Notes under the pieces: model-generated
Databases searched by the model: none
What the model was told of the DNA's origin: nothing
What the model saw: only the letters and a program-made list of their open reading frames with translations
Position numbers and translations under genes: made by a program
In this document: one piece after another, positions 21,849 to 33,934 of the stretch
Numbering within the stretch: the first letter of the stretch is position 1
Layout: every line of letters starts with the position of its first letter
Origin: Hofstenia miamia
Taxonomy: Eukaryota; Xenacoelomorpha; Acoela
Direction: 5' to 3'
Assembly (NCBI GenBank): GCA_004352715.1
Contig: SCFE01000054.1
Coordinates: 1,215,935-1,279,934 of the forward strand
Length of the DNA: 64,000 nt

Positions 21849-23790
21849 TAGGGTGTTCCATTTTGTAAAAAGTTTTTATAATCCTTTGAAGTATATTATA
21901 TTTCTATCTTAGGAAAAATTACATTAAAAATTTTTTTGGAATTATTTACCTAAACCTAGGAGATACTGATATCTTTGAAAATAGTTGCTGAAATATCACT
22001 TTTTTGAGCTTTTATATCAAATACATGACTCTATGATTACAGAATAACTTATTTATAGTTGTTTAGTGGTGCTGAACCTGATCATGCACTCTATGTTTAA
22101 TCGTAAGGTGTTCATTTAGCCTATAAACATTTGTTGATGCATTTCAAACACTTATGGGTCATTGTCAGAATATAATATTCCTGCAAATAAAACTCTAAAA
22201 AAATACTACACTAAATAATTAAAAAATCATATATATTTTGGTGTTTGTTGATCTTATTATAATGTCAAAATTATTCTCTTTAAGTTCATGAGGATGTTGA
22301 TAGATTTCTGTGTTTTAAATGTCCACTAAGATATTTTTTTATTTTCTTTCCAAATTGGTTCATCAATGTACAATTCATTGCAATTGTCACATTTATATCT
22401 ATAGGCAATGGATGAAACAAGTTCTTTTGAAACACAGCAAATTAACATTAAAAATATATAACATCCACCACCTAAATTTGTGATATATTGAACAAAATGA
22501 TCAAATATTGATCTATGAAACAGTAAATCTTAGTACAATTTTTGCTGCACAAAAAGTAATTGTTGTAATTCATTAAGATCATTTCTAAGATGCGGGCTTC
22601 AACACTGATGGTGAAAATATGTATGAATCCAATAAGGACCTAAAGTAATATTGAGGGGGTAACATCAAACTTAAAGGGAAGTATACACATAATGCAGTTC
22701 ATCAAATAATCACCATTCTATTAAGTATTGATGGTATAAATGTTAATGTGAGAGTTGAAGAAAAAAAATTAATCTGTTATTTCTAATGCTTGTGCACAGC
22801 AAATTAGGAACTCAAAGGTGTTTTCTCCATTAAACACATAACTTACTATTAAATGCAAAATGTATCCAGTAATTTAAGAACAACACACTCATTGTAGAAA
22901 CCACTATTTGCTTTTATTCTACAAAATGATACTAGGGAAAGGTATATTGCAATTAAGCAATGCATCATTTTAATTCTATAAAAGCCAATCACCATAAATG
23001 ACCATATTACTGCCAAAATTAAAACTGTTGACAAAATACAGTAGAATTTCATGCATTATAAACTACTAAAATTAAAGCATGCAGCTGTTGACTACTCACA
23101 CTTGAAATTAACAATGGTGCAGATTTTATAATTTTGATTCAAAGTAAATGTGACATGAATTTAAATGACATTCTTTTACTAGATTCATTTCTAGGAGTTA
23201 TAAATAACATCTTCCAATGAAATACTTAATGAAACTAACAAACTTGCCTACATCAAACCTGACAATATCACATCAATTGCATTAAAAACATGATAGAAGA
23301 CAAATGTATAAAACTTCTAGTATCAATACATATTGTGGAGCTATAAAACAACTTCCAATTACAAGAAATTAGTGCAACATGCCATTATTACTTAATATAA
23401 CAACAATTTTCACAACTTGCACATATATTATAAAATATAATTCCATTACCAAGAAAGATGAATACCCAATTCTACACAGGGCTAGCAAAAACATTTTTTT
23501 CTTATTAATTGACTTCTTTTCAATGAATATTAATTGGTACCAATTACAATGGTTAGCCTTCCAAATACAATTTTGAGAAATTATTTTACATCCCAACCAA
23601 TTTCAAATATGAAATTTTCATGTCATTATAAAGATATTATACATGCAAACTCTAGCATTTTTCATATTGATAAACTTAGGATTTTTGAATGTGCATAGAT
23701 GCTTTACTTCATTATAATGTACAGTTTTTACACAGTTCTTGTAGTTTTGTACTGCACTAAAAACTTATTTTGTTTCACATGTGCATTTTA
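20996..23790. other. Gene-free AT-rich stretch
   Basis: I see only short chance frames here, one long (ta)n run at 21,812-21,847 and no transposon coding sequence. It could be upstream or intron sequence of the gene at 20,252-20,917. Confidence 0.5.
21812..21847. repeat. (TA)n microsatellite
   Basis: About 36 bases of perfect TA repeat. Confidence 0.95.
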
Positions 23791-24865
23791 GTGATAACAT
23801 AGCAAATTAGTACTTGTCGTCAAATTTTGACAAAATGAAGGGGGCGAATTTGCTTCCATTATTTTCAGCCATTTTGGCAGATGACATAAATTTGAATTTT
23901 GAATGACAGGTACTTTTCAAAGTTAACTATAAATAGGCAAGTAATCATTTTGGAAGCTGTTGAAGTAAATTCTTTGAAAATCTTATCTTTAGATTTTATA
24001 TCAGTTTGATTGTTTATACAGAATGTCAAGCTAAACAGTAAATGCAGTAGTAGTGGTTTGGAAACATATCAGGAGCGACTCAAGGGTCCTTGATCCAAAC
24101 CATGAACCTGCATTTATGTTAGGTGTANNNNNNNNNNNNNNNNNNNNNNNNNNNNNNNNNNNNNNNNNNNNNNNNNNNNNNNNNNNNNNNNNNNNNNNNN
24201 NNNNNNNNNNNNNNNNNNNNNNNNNNNNNNNNNNNNNNNNNNNNNNNNNNNNNNNNNNNNNNNNNNNNNNNNNNNNNNNNNNNNNNNNNNNNNNNNNNNN
24301 NNNNNNNNNNNNNNNNNNNNNNNNNNNNNNNNNNNNNNNNNNNNNNNNNNNNNNNNNNNNNNNNNNNNNNNNNNNNNNNNNNNNNNNNNNNNNNNNNNNN
24401 NNNNNNNNNNNNNNNNNNNNNNNNNNNNNNNNNNNNNNNNNNNNNNNNNNNNNNNNNNNNNNNNNNNNNNNNNNNNNNNNNNNNNNNNNNNNNNNNNNNN
24501 NNNNNNNNNNNNNNNNNNNNNNNNNNNNNNNNNNNNNNNNNNNNNNNNNNNNNNNNNNNNNNNNNNNNNNNNNNNNNNNNNNNNNNNNNNNNNNNNNNNN
24601 NNNNNNNNNNNNNNNNNNNNNNNNNNNNNNNNNNNNNNNNNNNNNNAGATCAGAGTCAGCCTGAGGCCACATATACACCACCCACAGAGCAGAGCTATGA
24701 TGGCAGAGTACCTAAATAGTATTCAGTTATTTCAGTTAAGGGAAGATTAACAGAAGTATGTACAATAAATAGCTAATATGAGTACATCCCTACCTGTGGA
24801 TGAAGTGAAATAATAATTTGAAAGAATCATTTAACCTACATCAATGCTTGGTAGCAGATGCTACA
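23791..24865 (+). repeat. 5' LTR of E6 (start truncated, contains a 519-N gap)
   Basis: It matches the E1 LTR from aacatagcaaattagtac to its end, ggtagcagatgctaca. The first 140 bp or so of the family LTR (E1 2532-2670) has no counterpart upstream of 23,791. Bases 24,128-24,646 are N. Confidence 0.8.
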
Positions 24866-24880
24866 TGGCAATCATGACAG
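24866..24880 (+). other. Primer-binding site of E6, CpG-decayed
   Basis: tggcaatcatgacag follows the LTR directly. E5 has TGGCGACCGTGACA here, which pairs with the 3' end of tRNA-Arg. E6 differs at three positions, two of them CG to CA. Confidence 0.8.
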
Positions 24881-26336
24881 ATAAAGAAGAACAGAAGTAG
24901 AACAATCAGTTCAACATCTGAACTTGGAACTTAAAGTCAACAAAGAACCAGAGCAACTGAATAGCAGAAAACATGCAAGGAAGCAGATGTAACATACAGC
25001 CAGCTATGAGTCAACAACTACAACTATACCTAATGTAGAGCAAGGGAAAGACAATGAGTCACACCAATATACCAGCCACTACTATTTGTACTTAAAGATG
25101 CTAAACACATGATGAAAAAAAGGTAGTGCCAAGGCAGGCACACACAAAACAACCTCCATCCCAAGGAGAATGCATTCAGAGACAGATGTTTCCACCATAG
25201 AACTGGAAACCCTACACATGTCCCCAGAAACAGGATCCAATGAAGTTCTAAACATCCTATGCCAAACAAATGAAATGGAAATGATATTGAGAGCTGACAT
25301 ACACCAATTATTGGAAAGAATGTTGACATTGGAACAAGAGAATGAGAACACACTAAGCAAACTGAAGATTGAAATGGAAAACCATTTGGATAACCAAAGC
25401 AAAAATTTCCAGAGAGATATCAAGGCCTCAACAAATCAGCTGGCACAGTCAAACAAAGCTTTCAAGAACAAGACCAGAAATGGGAGAAGATATGCCAACA
25501 ATTGGAAGATGTGAATAGGCAACTAATCCTGCAGCTACAACCTGACATTTTTGGAATGGCTGCAAATAGTCGAGATTATGATGGTGGAGAGGAAAGTGAA
25601 CCAAAGGGCAGCAGCTACAAGGTTCCCACTATATTTAACAGGGAGAGCCTCTCAACACTACTTGCTCCTTGATGCAGATACAAAATGAAATTACAAATTA
25701 TTAATCAGAGACTTTGTAGACTATTACAAAAACAAAAGCTTTAAAAACCAATACTGAATTATATTAAATTCCACAAAGATGCAAAAGACAGATGATATCT
25801 GAAATTATATCCAACAGATAGAATGATTATTGACACTCAGTTCAAGGGAAAGCACATATTCCAAGTATGATCTCTTTTCTCACATCTGCAAAGGCATGCC
25901 AGAGAACATCTGTACACAATTTGAAATCAAGTGTGATGTAGATGACAAGCTGGAGAAAATGATCTAGAAAGCTGTAGACAAACAGCCAAAAATAGAGAAT
26001 AATGCTCACATCTACAAAAAGGCAATATGGAATAAAGAACAGCTGACAGAATGGAGAAATAACTACAAAACACAGATAGGGAACACCAAGGCATACAAAG
26101 AGAAGAAGGCAGAAAAATTCATCAACATAAAAAACAAGGATGGGAAATCAAAGAAAGTAAGAGAAAGAGACATAAAGTGCTATGCTTGTGGACAAAAGGG
26201 ACACAGAAAGGATGAGTGCAGAAAGCAAATCAATATGATTGGAGAGGAAGAAGTGTATTACAATGATGAGGACATAATCAAATCTGAATCAGAATTGTTA
26301 GAGGATCCCCAAACAGAGGAAGAATCAGAAAACTAG
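24881..26336 (+). pseudogene. gag of E6, broken
   Basis: The first half encodes a long coiled coil (25,170-25,514: TIELETLHMSPETGSNE, then HQLLERMLTLEQENENTLSK and DNQSKNFQRDIKASTNQLAQ). This matches the E5 gag at 44,330-44,120. The second half has the capsid-like block IKCDVDDKLEKMI (25,930-25,970; E8 has VKCDPEDDLHTIIWKA) and a classical CCHC zinc knuckle, CYACGQKGHRKDEC, at 26,178-26,219 with spacing CX2CX4HX4C. The gene ends in TAG at 26,334-26,336 after an acidic tail. Several stops and frameshifts lie in between. Gag would form the particle and bind the RNA. Confidence 0.8.
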
Positions 26337-26389
26337 TCAGAGCACCAACTCAAAAAACTGAGCACTGATAATGATTATGATGAATTTGG

Positions 26390-26765
26390 ATAACATTAAC
26401 ATGATAACAATAATGATAAATGGGATTTTAACAAAAGCAATGATTGATATGGGAGTAGCAACATCAGTAATAACAGAAGAGTGAGCAACAAAACTGGGAT
26501 TTAAAGGAGAAGACTTACAGTGTTTGAGCAAAAGACTAATTAATGCATCTGGAGAGTACATAGACATAAAAGGCAAGATTGAGACAGTACAGATTAGAAT
26601 AGCAAACACAACCTTTGAGCAAACACTAGTGGTAATAGACACCCACAACAATTTACTGCCCTATGAGGTGATACTAGGTAATGATTTCCTGACAAAAAAT
26701 GCATGTGTAATAAATTATGTTGACAGAATGATCAAAGTATGGGAAGAGGAAATCAAAATCAAAGA
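26390..26765 (+). pseudogene. pol of E6: retropepsin-like protease, catalytic triplet lost
   Basis: After the gag stop, a frame reads INGILTKAMIDMGVATSVIT, with a stop at 26,482-26,484. It continues ATKLGF, DIKGKIETVQIRIANTTFEQ and LPYEVILGNDFLTKNACVIN, the typical C-terminal ILGNDFL signature of Ty3/gypsy proteases. The catalytic D-T/S-G is D-M-G here (26,446-26,454); ATG from ACG is a CpG change. The stop TGA before ATKLG fits a former CGA. The reading runs into a 461-N gap. Confidence 0.8.
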
Positions 26766-27226
26766 NNNNNNNNNNNNNNNNNNNNNNNNNNNNNNNNNNN
26801 NNNNNNNNNNNNNNNNNNNNNNNNNNNNNNNNNNNNNNNNNNNNNNNNNNNNNNNNNNNNNNNNNNNNNNNNNNNNNNNNNNNNNNNNNNNNNNNNNNNN
26901 NNNNNNNNNNNNNNNNNNNNNNNNNNNNNNNNNNNNNNNNNNNNNNNNNNNNNNNNNNNNNNNNNNNNNNNNNNNNNNNNNNNNNNNNNNNNNNNNNNNN
27001 NNNNNNNNNNNNNNNNNNNNNNNNNNNNNNNNNNNNNNNNNNNNNNNNNNNNNNNNNNNNNNNNNNNNNNNNNNNNNNNNNNNNNNNNNNNNNNNNNNNN
27101 NNNNNNNNNNNNNNNNNNNNNNNNNNNNNNNNNNNNNNNNNNNNNNNNNNNNNNNNNNNNNNNNNNNNNNNNNNNNNNNNNNNNNNNNNNNNNNNNNNNN
27201 NNNNNNNNNNNNNNNNNNNNNNNNNN
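26766..27226. other. Assembly gap (461 N) in pol of E6
   Basis: Most of the reverse transcriptase palm and fingers, including the YxDD site, is hidden here. The gap is shorter than a full RT N-terminal part would need, so its size may be underestimated or the element has a deletion. Confidence 0.9.
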
Positions 27227-27840
27227 CATGATCAGGAGAATAGAGAAACCAAACAACAAGAAGGATATCCAAAGAATAATGGGCTTCTTCAATTATTATG
27301 GCACATTTATCCCCAACATCACAGGGAAGACTGCCAAGATGACGTGGCTAATGAGAAAGTCAGTACCATTTATATGGACATGGCAAGAGCAGGAGGAGCT
27401 AGACAAGATAAAGGAAGAACTAGCAAAATTGCCATCACTGAACACGCATAATTACAATGAAACATTTATATTGGACTACAATGCCAGCAAGGTAGCAAGT
27501 GAAGCAACACTGGGACAACTAAAGGATGGCAAGGAAGTACCCTTACAATTCTTTAGTCACAAGTTGAAATCAAGCAAAGAGAACTATGGGTCAACAAAAC
27601 TGGAGATGCTGGCACTGATTGAGAGCATAAAAAAGTTCAGACACTTCCTAATAGGACGACAATTCAGAGTTCACACTGACAACAGTGGATTGGCATGGCT
27701 CAAGAAGTTTTCAGGTGATAAATCAGGAATAGTGTTGAGATGGATTGAATACCTAAATGAATTCACTTTCATGATTGAACACTGAAGAGGGACACTGCAT
27801 ATGAATGCCAACTTTTGGACCATGCTTCCTGAGTATCAGA
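27227..27840 (+). pseudogene. pol of E6: end of reverse transcriptase and RNase H
   Basis: It opens with the RT thumb/connection motif (KKDIQRIMGFFNYYGTFIPN), then WTWQEQEELDKIKEELAKLP. RNase H follows: FILDYNASKVASEATLGQLK (first acidic site), FFSHKLKSSKENYGSTKLEM (Glu site), FRVHTDNSGLAWL (second Asp), and IEH-RGTLHMNA at the end. The stop TGA at 27,783-27,785 sits where related elements have Arg in the H(R)RG motif. Order and motifs are those of Ty3/gypsy pol. Two changes in the first block (DYNASKVASEA for the usual DASxxAxGA) suggest loss of activity. Confidence 0.85.
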
Positions 27841-29417
27841 GATATGTAACCAAGGAAGAAAGAGAGAAAAATCTGTTCCAATTTCTACCACACACAGAGT
27901 ATGAGGGGCTTCTGGAGATGAATGTTGATAAGAAGGGACAAGCAGTGCTACCAATTGCAATAAAGGAGGAAATATCAGAGTCCAAAATTATAGAAAAACA
28001 GGATGATGTGATATTAAGCAAAATCATAAAAAAATTACAAGAAACAAGCATGAAATTATCAAAGTTAACCACAAGTTACTATGAGAGGTACAGATGGAAA
28101 AGGAACAAGAATGGACTCCTATATGTGGAAGGACAAACCAATAGAATTGCAATACCAGAGTACTTTAAATGCAAACTAGTAAGGAAAATTCATGAGAAGG
28201 GCAATTTAGGCATCACACAAATGGAGAGCATGTTCAATGCAAGATTTTTTTACAACAACAATATGGAAGGTCACAGAAGAGATAATCAACAAATGTATGG
28301 AATGTCTCCTCCATAATAAACAACATTTTCCAACACAGAGGGCACTGCTAGAAAAGATCATAGTGACACAACTGAATGAGATTGTACATATAGCTTTGGA
28401 AATGTTGTCAAAAGATGAGGAGGGGTACCAGTACCTCTGGTGATGGTGGACAATTTCACCAAATACGCAAAGCTTGTCCCAATGAAGAACATGACAGCTG
28501 AAACAACCACCAACATAGTAATGAAAGAATGGGTCCTGAAGTTTGGGACAATGGAGATGATAATCACTGATAAGGGGCCAAAATTTGAAAGCAACCTGTT
28601 CCAAGACATGGCATGATTACTGGAAGTAATGAGTGAAAGAACAACAGCATACCATCCACAGGCAAACAGCACAGTGGAGAGAATGAATAGAAGCTTGATA
28701 AAGCTAATTAGAGTCACAACTTCAAGAATAGGGGGTCGCAAATGGAGAGAAGTAATTGAAATGATCAAGTATTTTTACAATAGGTCTGTACATTCAACAA
28801 ACTGGATAACAACATTTAAAGCCATGTTTGAGAGAGTGGCAGCAACACCATTATCAATGCAATACTTTGCCTACAGTGGGAAGTTGGATAACCAATATAT
28901 GAACCAACTGAGGAATCAGATAACAGCAATACACAAGACAATGTGCCATTACATGAAGAAATCAGCTGTGAGACAACAGTGTAACTACAATAAGAAAATT
29001 TATGGTCACATGCATAAACTAGGTGACACAGTTTTTGCATTCACACCCATGAAATTAACAGACATAAACCAGGTCTGAAAGTTAAAAACAGTTTGGTCAG
29101 ATCCATATAAAATAACACAAGTATTACCAAATAACAAGTACATGTTAAATAATGATAGATTACTGCATTTCCAGAGCCTAAAATGAGTGATGGCAGATAT
29201 CAAAGAATCAATATTAGATGAAAATGCCAAATTTAAAATAAGTTGCATTAATGGTAATGAGATTGTATATGATATGAGTGAATTAGATAGTCTGCAGGAG
29301 GAAGGCTTCAACAAAGAATTCAAAGCAAATATTGGCAATGAAAATATAAAAAAAGAGTGCTGCCAAGGTGTGCAGCAAGAGATAAATATATATATGACCC
29401 TGAGATATGGGATATAA
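27841..29417 (+). pseudogene. pol of E6: integrase, decayed but with D,D35E visible
   Basis: After a linker, the zinc-binding part is damaged by a frameshift near 28,250 (IINKCMECLLHNKQHFP remains as the CxxC half). The core shows VDNFTKYAKLVP (Asp codon 28,449-28,451), IITDKGPKFES (Asp 28,569-28,571) and TAYHPQANSTVERMNRS (Glu 28,677-28,679). The last two are 35 residues apart. Stops at 28,614-28,616 and elsewhere are TGA. The C-terminal part, DTVFAFTPMK to YMLNNDRLLHFQSLK, is shared with E4 and E7. The tail then runs on to 29,417 as an acidic extension. No chromodomain is seen. Confidence 0.85.
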
Positions 29418-29449
29418 ATTTATTGTGTGAATTTAGGAAAATTGAATAA

Positions 29450-32325
29450 GATGTAACAGCCATTGAGGAGATGACAATGTCAAACCCACAGAGGGAATAC
29501 AAAGGAAATCTCGAACTGGACGTCCAATGGAAGACAGAAGGGATTAGAACCAATCCACAACTAATCAAAGGCACTGAGTGAGAAGGCGTCCAAGTAGTCA
29601 CCAATGCCAATTTGAGGGCAGGGAGACAAAAAGACACAATGCCCTCCCACTGGAGATCAGCTCTGCCAATTCAAGGGCAAGCAGAGAACCAGTGAACATC
29701 CCAGAGATCTGCACCACTGAGTTGAGGACACACAGAAAACTGGTGAAATGCAGCACAATTTTCCCTCCAGTCCACCTTGCTGATTCAAGGGCAGTGTTAC
29801 CATTGGAGTTCCAGGGAAAGGTGAAAGTGGGTGAAGAACCATGCACATACAGAAGCAATTTGAGGCTAACATATCAATGGAACCCACAACTGGTCAATTG
29901 CTGAAAGTGTCAACTGTGAGCCAATTTGAGGGCAACTCAGTGGAAACCATCAGCATGGACTCACTTGATGGTGAGCTGAGCACCAGCAGACCTTTATGGA
30001 TTACACAGCTACATGCCTCTTCCAAAAGCACATCTGAGGGAACAATGAAAATGAGAATGAATGCATACCAGAAACTGTCACCAGAAATGAAAAGTCACAT
30101 TCAAAAGATAGTGAAGACAGAGGGCAGCAATTTACCTATAGTACTAGATGTGCTGAAAAGACTGATGGTCAACATGATCATAAGCTATCAAAGAGAATTA
30201 GACAAAATGGTAGAATTACCATATATGCACAGCATGGTTCATATCACCTTCAACAACAACTTCACACCAGAAACAGCCCAAGCAATCATGGCATACATAG
30301 AACAGATTGTGAAGATACCAGAAATTAACATCAACAAAGACAATCTAATTATCATTCACATCCTAAGAGAAAAAGAATACAACAAAAATTTGGAAAAACA
30401 GTTAGATCAAACTTTAAGAATGGCAAGAGTGCAGGGCATAAGAGTAGTACTCATTGGGAGAACATCAATTGCAGAACTACCACCATTCTTGAAAGAACTA
30501 CAGATACAGGTTGAAAACGTGTTCTTATGGGAGAAAATAACAACAGAATCAAAGGTTGCAGAATTAATTCACCTACATTTGCAAATCAATTACTGGGTAG
30601 CCTATTGCAGACTGATGGTAGATCCGTGTATAGCCATTGATTTATATAAACAAGTAAAAACCATAGAGATGACAACACATGCAGAGGGCATAGAAAAAGC
30701 AAATACACTATTCATCAAGTGCAGCCTCACACAAAGGCAGGAACACATAAAGAGGATACAAGAGATATGGAATGAAATGAAGCTACAAAAGAAGAATGGC
30801 CAGAGATACATATTGAGGCCCCATCAAGAAAATACCATAAGACAGTTGAGGTAGCACTGTTGGAAATCAACAGAGCATATGAATTAAATTCAACAAAAGA
30901 TTTCAAAAATATGCTATTCAAGGAAAAGAATGCCCTGGAGATCAGATTCAGAATGTCAGCATGGATTCTAGCAATATTCACAATGCAGGGACAGGAATTA
31001 AGGCTGCCAATCTCAAGATCAGGATGACACAAGTTAGCAAAGGTGAAGAAATATGAAATAGCTTTATCTCCAGTGAACATGCAAATGAAAAATTGGTTGC
31101 TGAAAGGGCACATTGAGAAGTTGACATCCCCAGATAAAAGCAAAAGACTGATGCAAGAAATAGAAAAGTTCATCAGTAGATTAATCATCAACAAAAGCCC
31201 ACTAGGAAGAATGTCAATGGTGGACATAGCAAATAGAATGGGGCTCACACCAGAAGAAATAATAGTATTTGATGAACCCATGAGAAAATACATGTGGGGT
31301 GCCACATCTGAAATGTGACTAAGACAGGTCGAAACAGAACCTTGGTTAACAACACAGAAAATCATTAAACAAAAAATTGTAGATACCAAAGAAATTGTAA
31401 ATATGATGAAAAACAAAGAGATCCAATAAATGCTAGAACTAGACATGAAGAGATATGAAAAAGAGAGCCCTCACTGCACATTTGTGAAAATCATTAAGAG
31501 TGCAGAAATGATGCAAAGAGAAGGAATAACAGAACCTGTTGAAGTCTGCGAGATGAAAATGAAGACACAAAAAGAGATGTTGGAGGAGGAAGAACTGTTA
31601 GCGTCAACACAACTAATACTATGATGGAATGGATTGACAGGGATGACGAGAGATTCTTAGTCAAAATAAAAATTACTAGGGAAAAAGACCAAATTTTTGC
31701 TCTAGGAATTACCAATATGTGAAGGAGGAGCAAACAGTAGCATCAATGAAACTGATGTTCACAGAAGTGTTCACAAAAACTGAATTAGAAGAGATGCTAA
31801 AACCATGCAATCAGCTAGGTGGTAGATGTAGAATGCATCACGTCAAAATTGGAAGTAAACAACAAGGTCCAAACAAGAATGAGCAGGAGAGGATTAATGC
31901 AAACATTCTGGAAAACACTAAGAGAAAGTAAAATGAATTATCCAGCCATGATTGGACTGGCAACAGCGCAGATAACGTCACAAGATTATAGAGAGATAGA
32001 GCAACAAATAAGAACTAAAATCCTTATATGCACCCCACCAAAAACAGTATCTATCCCGATGGTACTCCCATGATGAAGGATACTGAAAAATGTGGAGATC
32101 ACCAAAACTTTCTCATATGTATACAAGACTTATGTGAATTTGAAAGAGGATGCAAAAGCAATATTCGAATGAGATGATTACAAAAAGATGAAGGAAATAT
32201 TATTAAAAAACGATAATAAGGAAAGGGTATACATTGAGGGAGCAATAACTCCTTATCAGCTATACACTCAAGGAAAACTGATCCATGAACAGCTAAAAGA
32301 ACTACAAGAAGAAATAGATAAATGA
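29450..32325 (+). pseudogene. ORF3 of E6, near full length, decayed
   Basis: About 2.9 kb after integrase. The first 500 bases contain degenerate CQLKG-type units (tgccaatttgagggca at 29,605, tgccaattcaagggca at 29,667, tgctgattcaagggca at 29,778, gccaatttgagggca at 29,920). The longest open part (29,841-30,854) reads MRMNAYQKLSPEMKSHIQK, LPIVLDVLKRLMVNMIISYQ, INKDNLIIIHILRE, MARVQGIRVVLIGRTSIAEL and CSLTQRQEHIKRIQEIW. It then continues as in E1, including MKNWLLKGHIEKLTSPDK, MRKYMWGATSEM and MNYPAMIGLATA. Stops include TGA at 31,316-31,318. It ends at TGA 32,323-32,325, overlapping ORF4. No enzymatic motif, signal peptide or membrane span is recognised, and ORF3 is not an env gene by appearance. 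Confidence 0.75.
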
Positions 32326-32764
32326 ACAACAAAGGCAATCATGCTGTTTTTGGAGTAAACAATGTAGTGTGGTTGGACTTATGGGACAAAGAGTATTGCC
32401 TTTACGATGTCACAAAAAGTTTAGAGATAATAACAATGATAAGACTAAACAAGAATGATCCAACAACAATAACAAAAGAGGAAGTGAGAGAAAAAATTAC
32501 TTTCTTTTACAAGGCCGTGGCAAACATGAGGAGCCTCAGGAGGGTGTTCACATTCTTTTACCCAAACACAACAGTACATGAGGAAATGGCGCACATGAGT
32601 AGAGCAGATGCACAGATGATTTTAATGATATTGATAAAAGGAATCCATCTATATAAGAAATTCTACAAGATCTTCTCAGAGAAAATGAACAAACTTAGAG
32701 AGATTACACCAATATCAGAAAATATTAAAGAGGCTAAATTCCTGTGATGCCACAGCACAGTAAC
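32322..32764 (+). pseudogene. ORF4 of E6, truncated
   Basis: The ATG overlaps the ORF3 stop (ATGA). The first 140 codons are open and closely match E1 (MNNKGNHAVFGVNNVVWLDL, YDVTKSLEIITMIRLNKND, RRVFTFFYPNTTVHEEM, MNKLREITPISENIKEAKFL). A TGA at 32,745-32,747 follows. After 32,764 the sequence is replaced by unrelated DNA, so the last 45 codons or so are gone. Confidence 0.75.
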
Positions 32765-32971
32765 AATGAATTAAGATTGACCATGGAAAGTATAATGAAT
32801 TTTTTATTATAACCAATAACAACAAGCACACAAAAATTCCCAATTTAAATTTAATTTTCAATTTCCAAAGAAATTGCAATTTTTAAACATTTTTCCAATA
32901 ATTAAAAATATATTTTGCGCAATTTTAGGTATTCCACTCATTCCCCACCAGTGGACCACTGATGGTTGCTA
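32765..32971. other. Unrelated 200-bp segment replacing the ORF4 end and LTR start of E6
   Basis: Between taacaatgaattaag and gctacatggggatc the sequence matches neither E1 nor E5. It is AT-rich, with ataaccaataacaacaagc and a short GC-richer end (ttccccaccagtggacc). It may be a small insertion or a gene-conversion tract. Confidence 0.5.
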
Positions 32972-33934
32972 CATGGGGATCAAATTATCAAATTATGATT
33001 ATTAATTAGAAAAACAATTTAAGTAATTATCAGATTATCTTTGTAAATGCAACAAAGTAATAACATAGCAAATTAGTACTTGTCGTCGAATTTTGACCAA
33101 ACAGAGAGGGTGAATTGGCTTCCATTATTTTTAGCCATTTTGGGAGACAATACAAATTTGAATTTTGAATGACATGTATTTTTTGAAAGTTAACTATAAC
33201 TAGGCAAGAAATCATTTTGGAAGTTGTTGTAGTAAATTCTTTGAAAATCTTATCTTTAGATTTTATATGTTAGGTATATGAATAGGAGTTTTTCACCATT
33301 TAGCTGTTACCAATTAGATTGTTTACATGTAACTAATAATTAATGTCATTGAAAGGGCTGGATGGCCCACTGTAGATTATACATATTTTATCTTATAGAC
33401 TTAGGTGACCTATAATAGACTGATAAATAGACTGAGCATGTATTACATTATTTAAATATAAGGTAGGAAGCTGCAAGTTATGATGTAACTTAATTTTATT
33501 AGCTTATCTAAAGGCAATAGTTGTCAGTAATGGCTGAAGTAATAATTATTGAGCAGCTAGTGACATTGCAAGGTTGCAAAGTGAACTAAATACACAGTAC
33601 AAATTGAGTTTAAGTCAGTTACAACTAGCATTGAAAACTACACTGAGTTAGGGTAGGGAACACAAGAAGTTCATTGAGCTGAGGTTTGGAGCTAATTAAA
33701 TCAGCAATGGAAACAGAAGTGAAGTGGGCCAGAGATCAGAGTCACACAAACCATGGAGCAGAGCTATGATGGCAGAGTACCTAAACAGAATCGAGTTATT
33801 TCAGTTAAGTGAAGATTAACAGAAACACATACAATAAATAGCTAACATGAGTACATTCCTACCTGCTTAGAAGGAGGAACAATAATTTGAAAGAATCATT
33901 CAACCTACATTAACACTTGCTAGAAAATGCTACA
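32972..33934 (+). repeat. 3' LTR of E6 with an internal deletion
   Basis: It matches the E1 LTR from atcaaattatgattatt to aaatgctaca. About 125 bp present in E1 and in the E6 5' LTR is missing at 33,268, between short repeats (ttttatat and tttatgtt). It ends inside the CQLKG coding repeat of E7. Confidence 0.85.

Larger units (their letters stand above)
23791..33934 (+). mobile_element. E6: most complete copy of the LTR retrotransposon family
   Basis: It carries in order a 5' LTR, decayed tRNA-Arg primer site, gag, protease, RT/RNase H (partly in a gap), integrase, ORF3, ORF4 and 3' LTR, about 10.1 kb. It is a sister of E1. It ends inside the CQLKG repeat region of a minus-strand copy (E7). 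All frames are broken by point stops and a few indels. The first 140 bp or so of the 5' LTR is missing or replaced, so a target-site duplication could not be checked. Confidence 0.85.

Noticed and set aside
29841-32747. Envelope gene in the post-pol position
   Set aside because: No signal peptide, cysteine-rich ectodomain, furin site, fusion peptide or membrane anchor is seen in ORF3 or ORF4.
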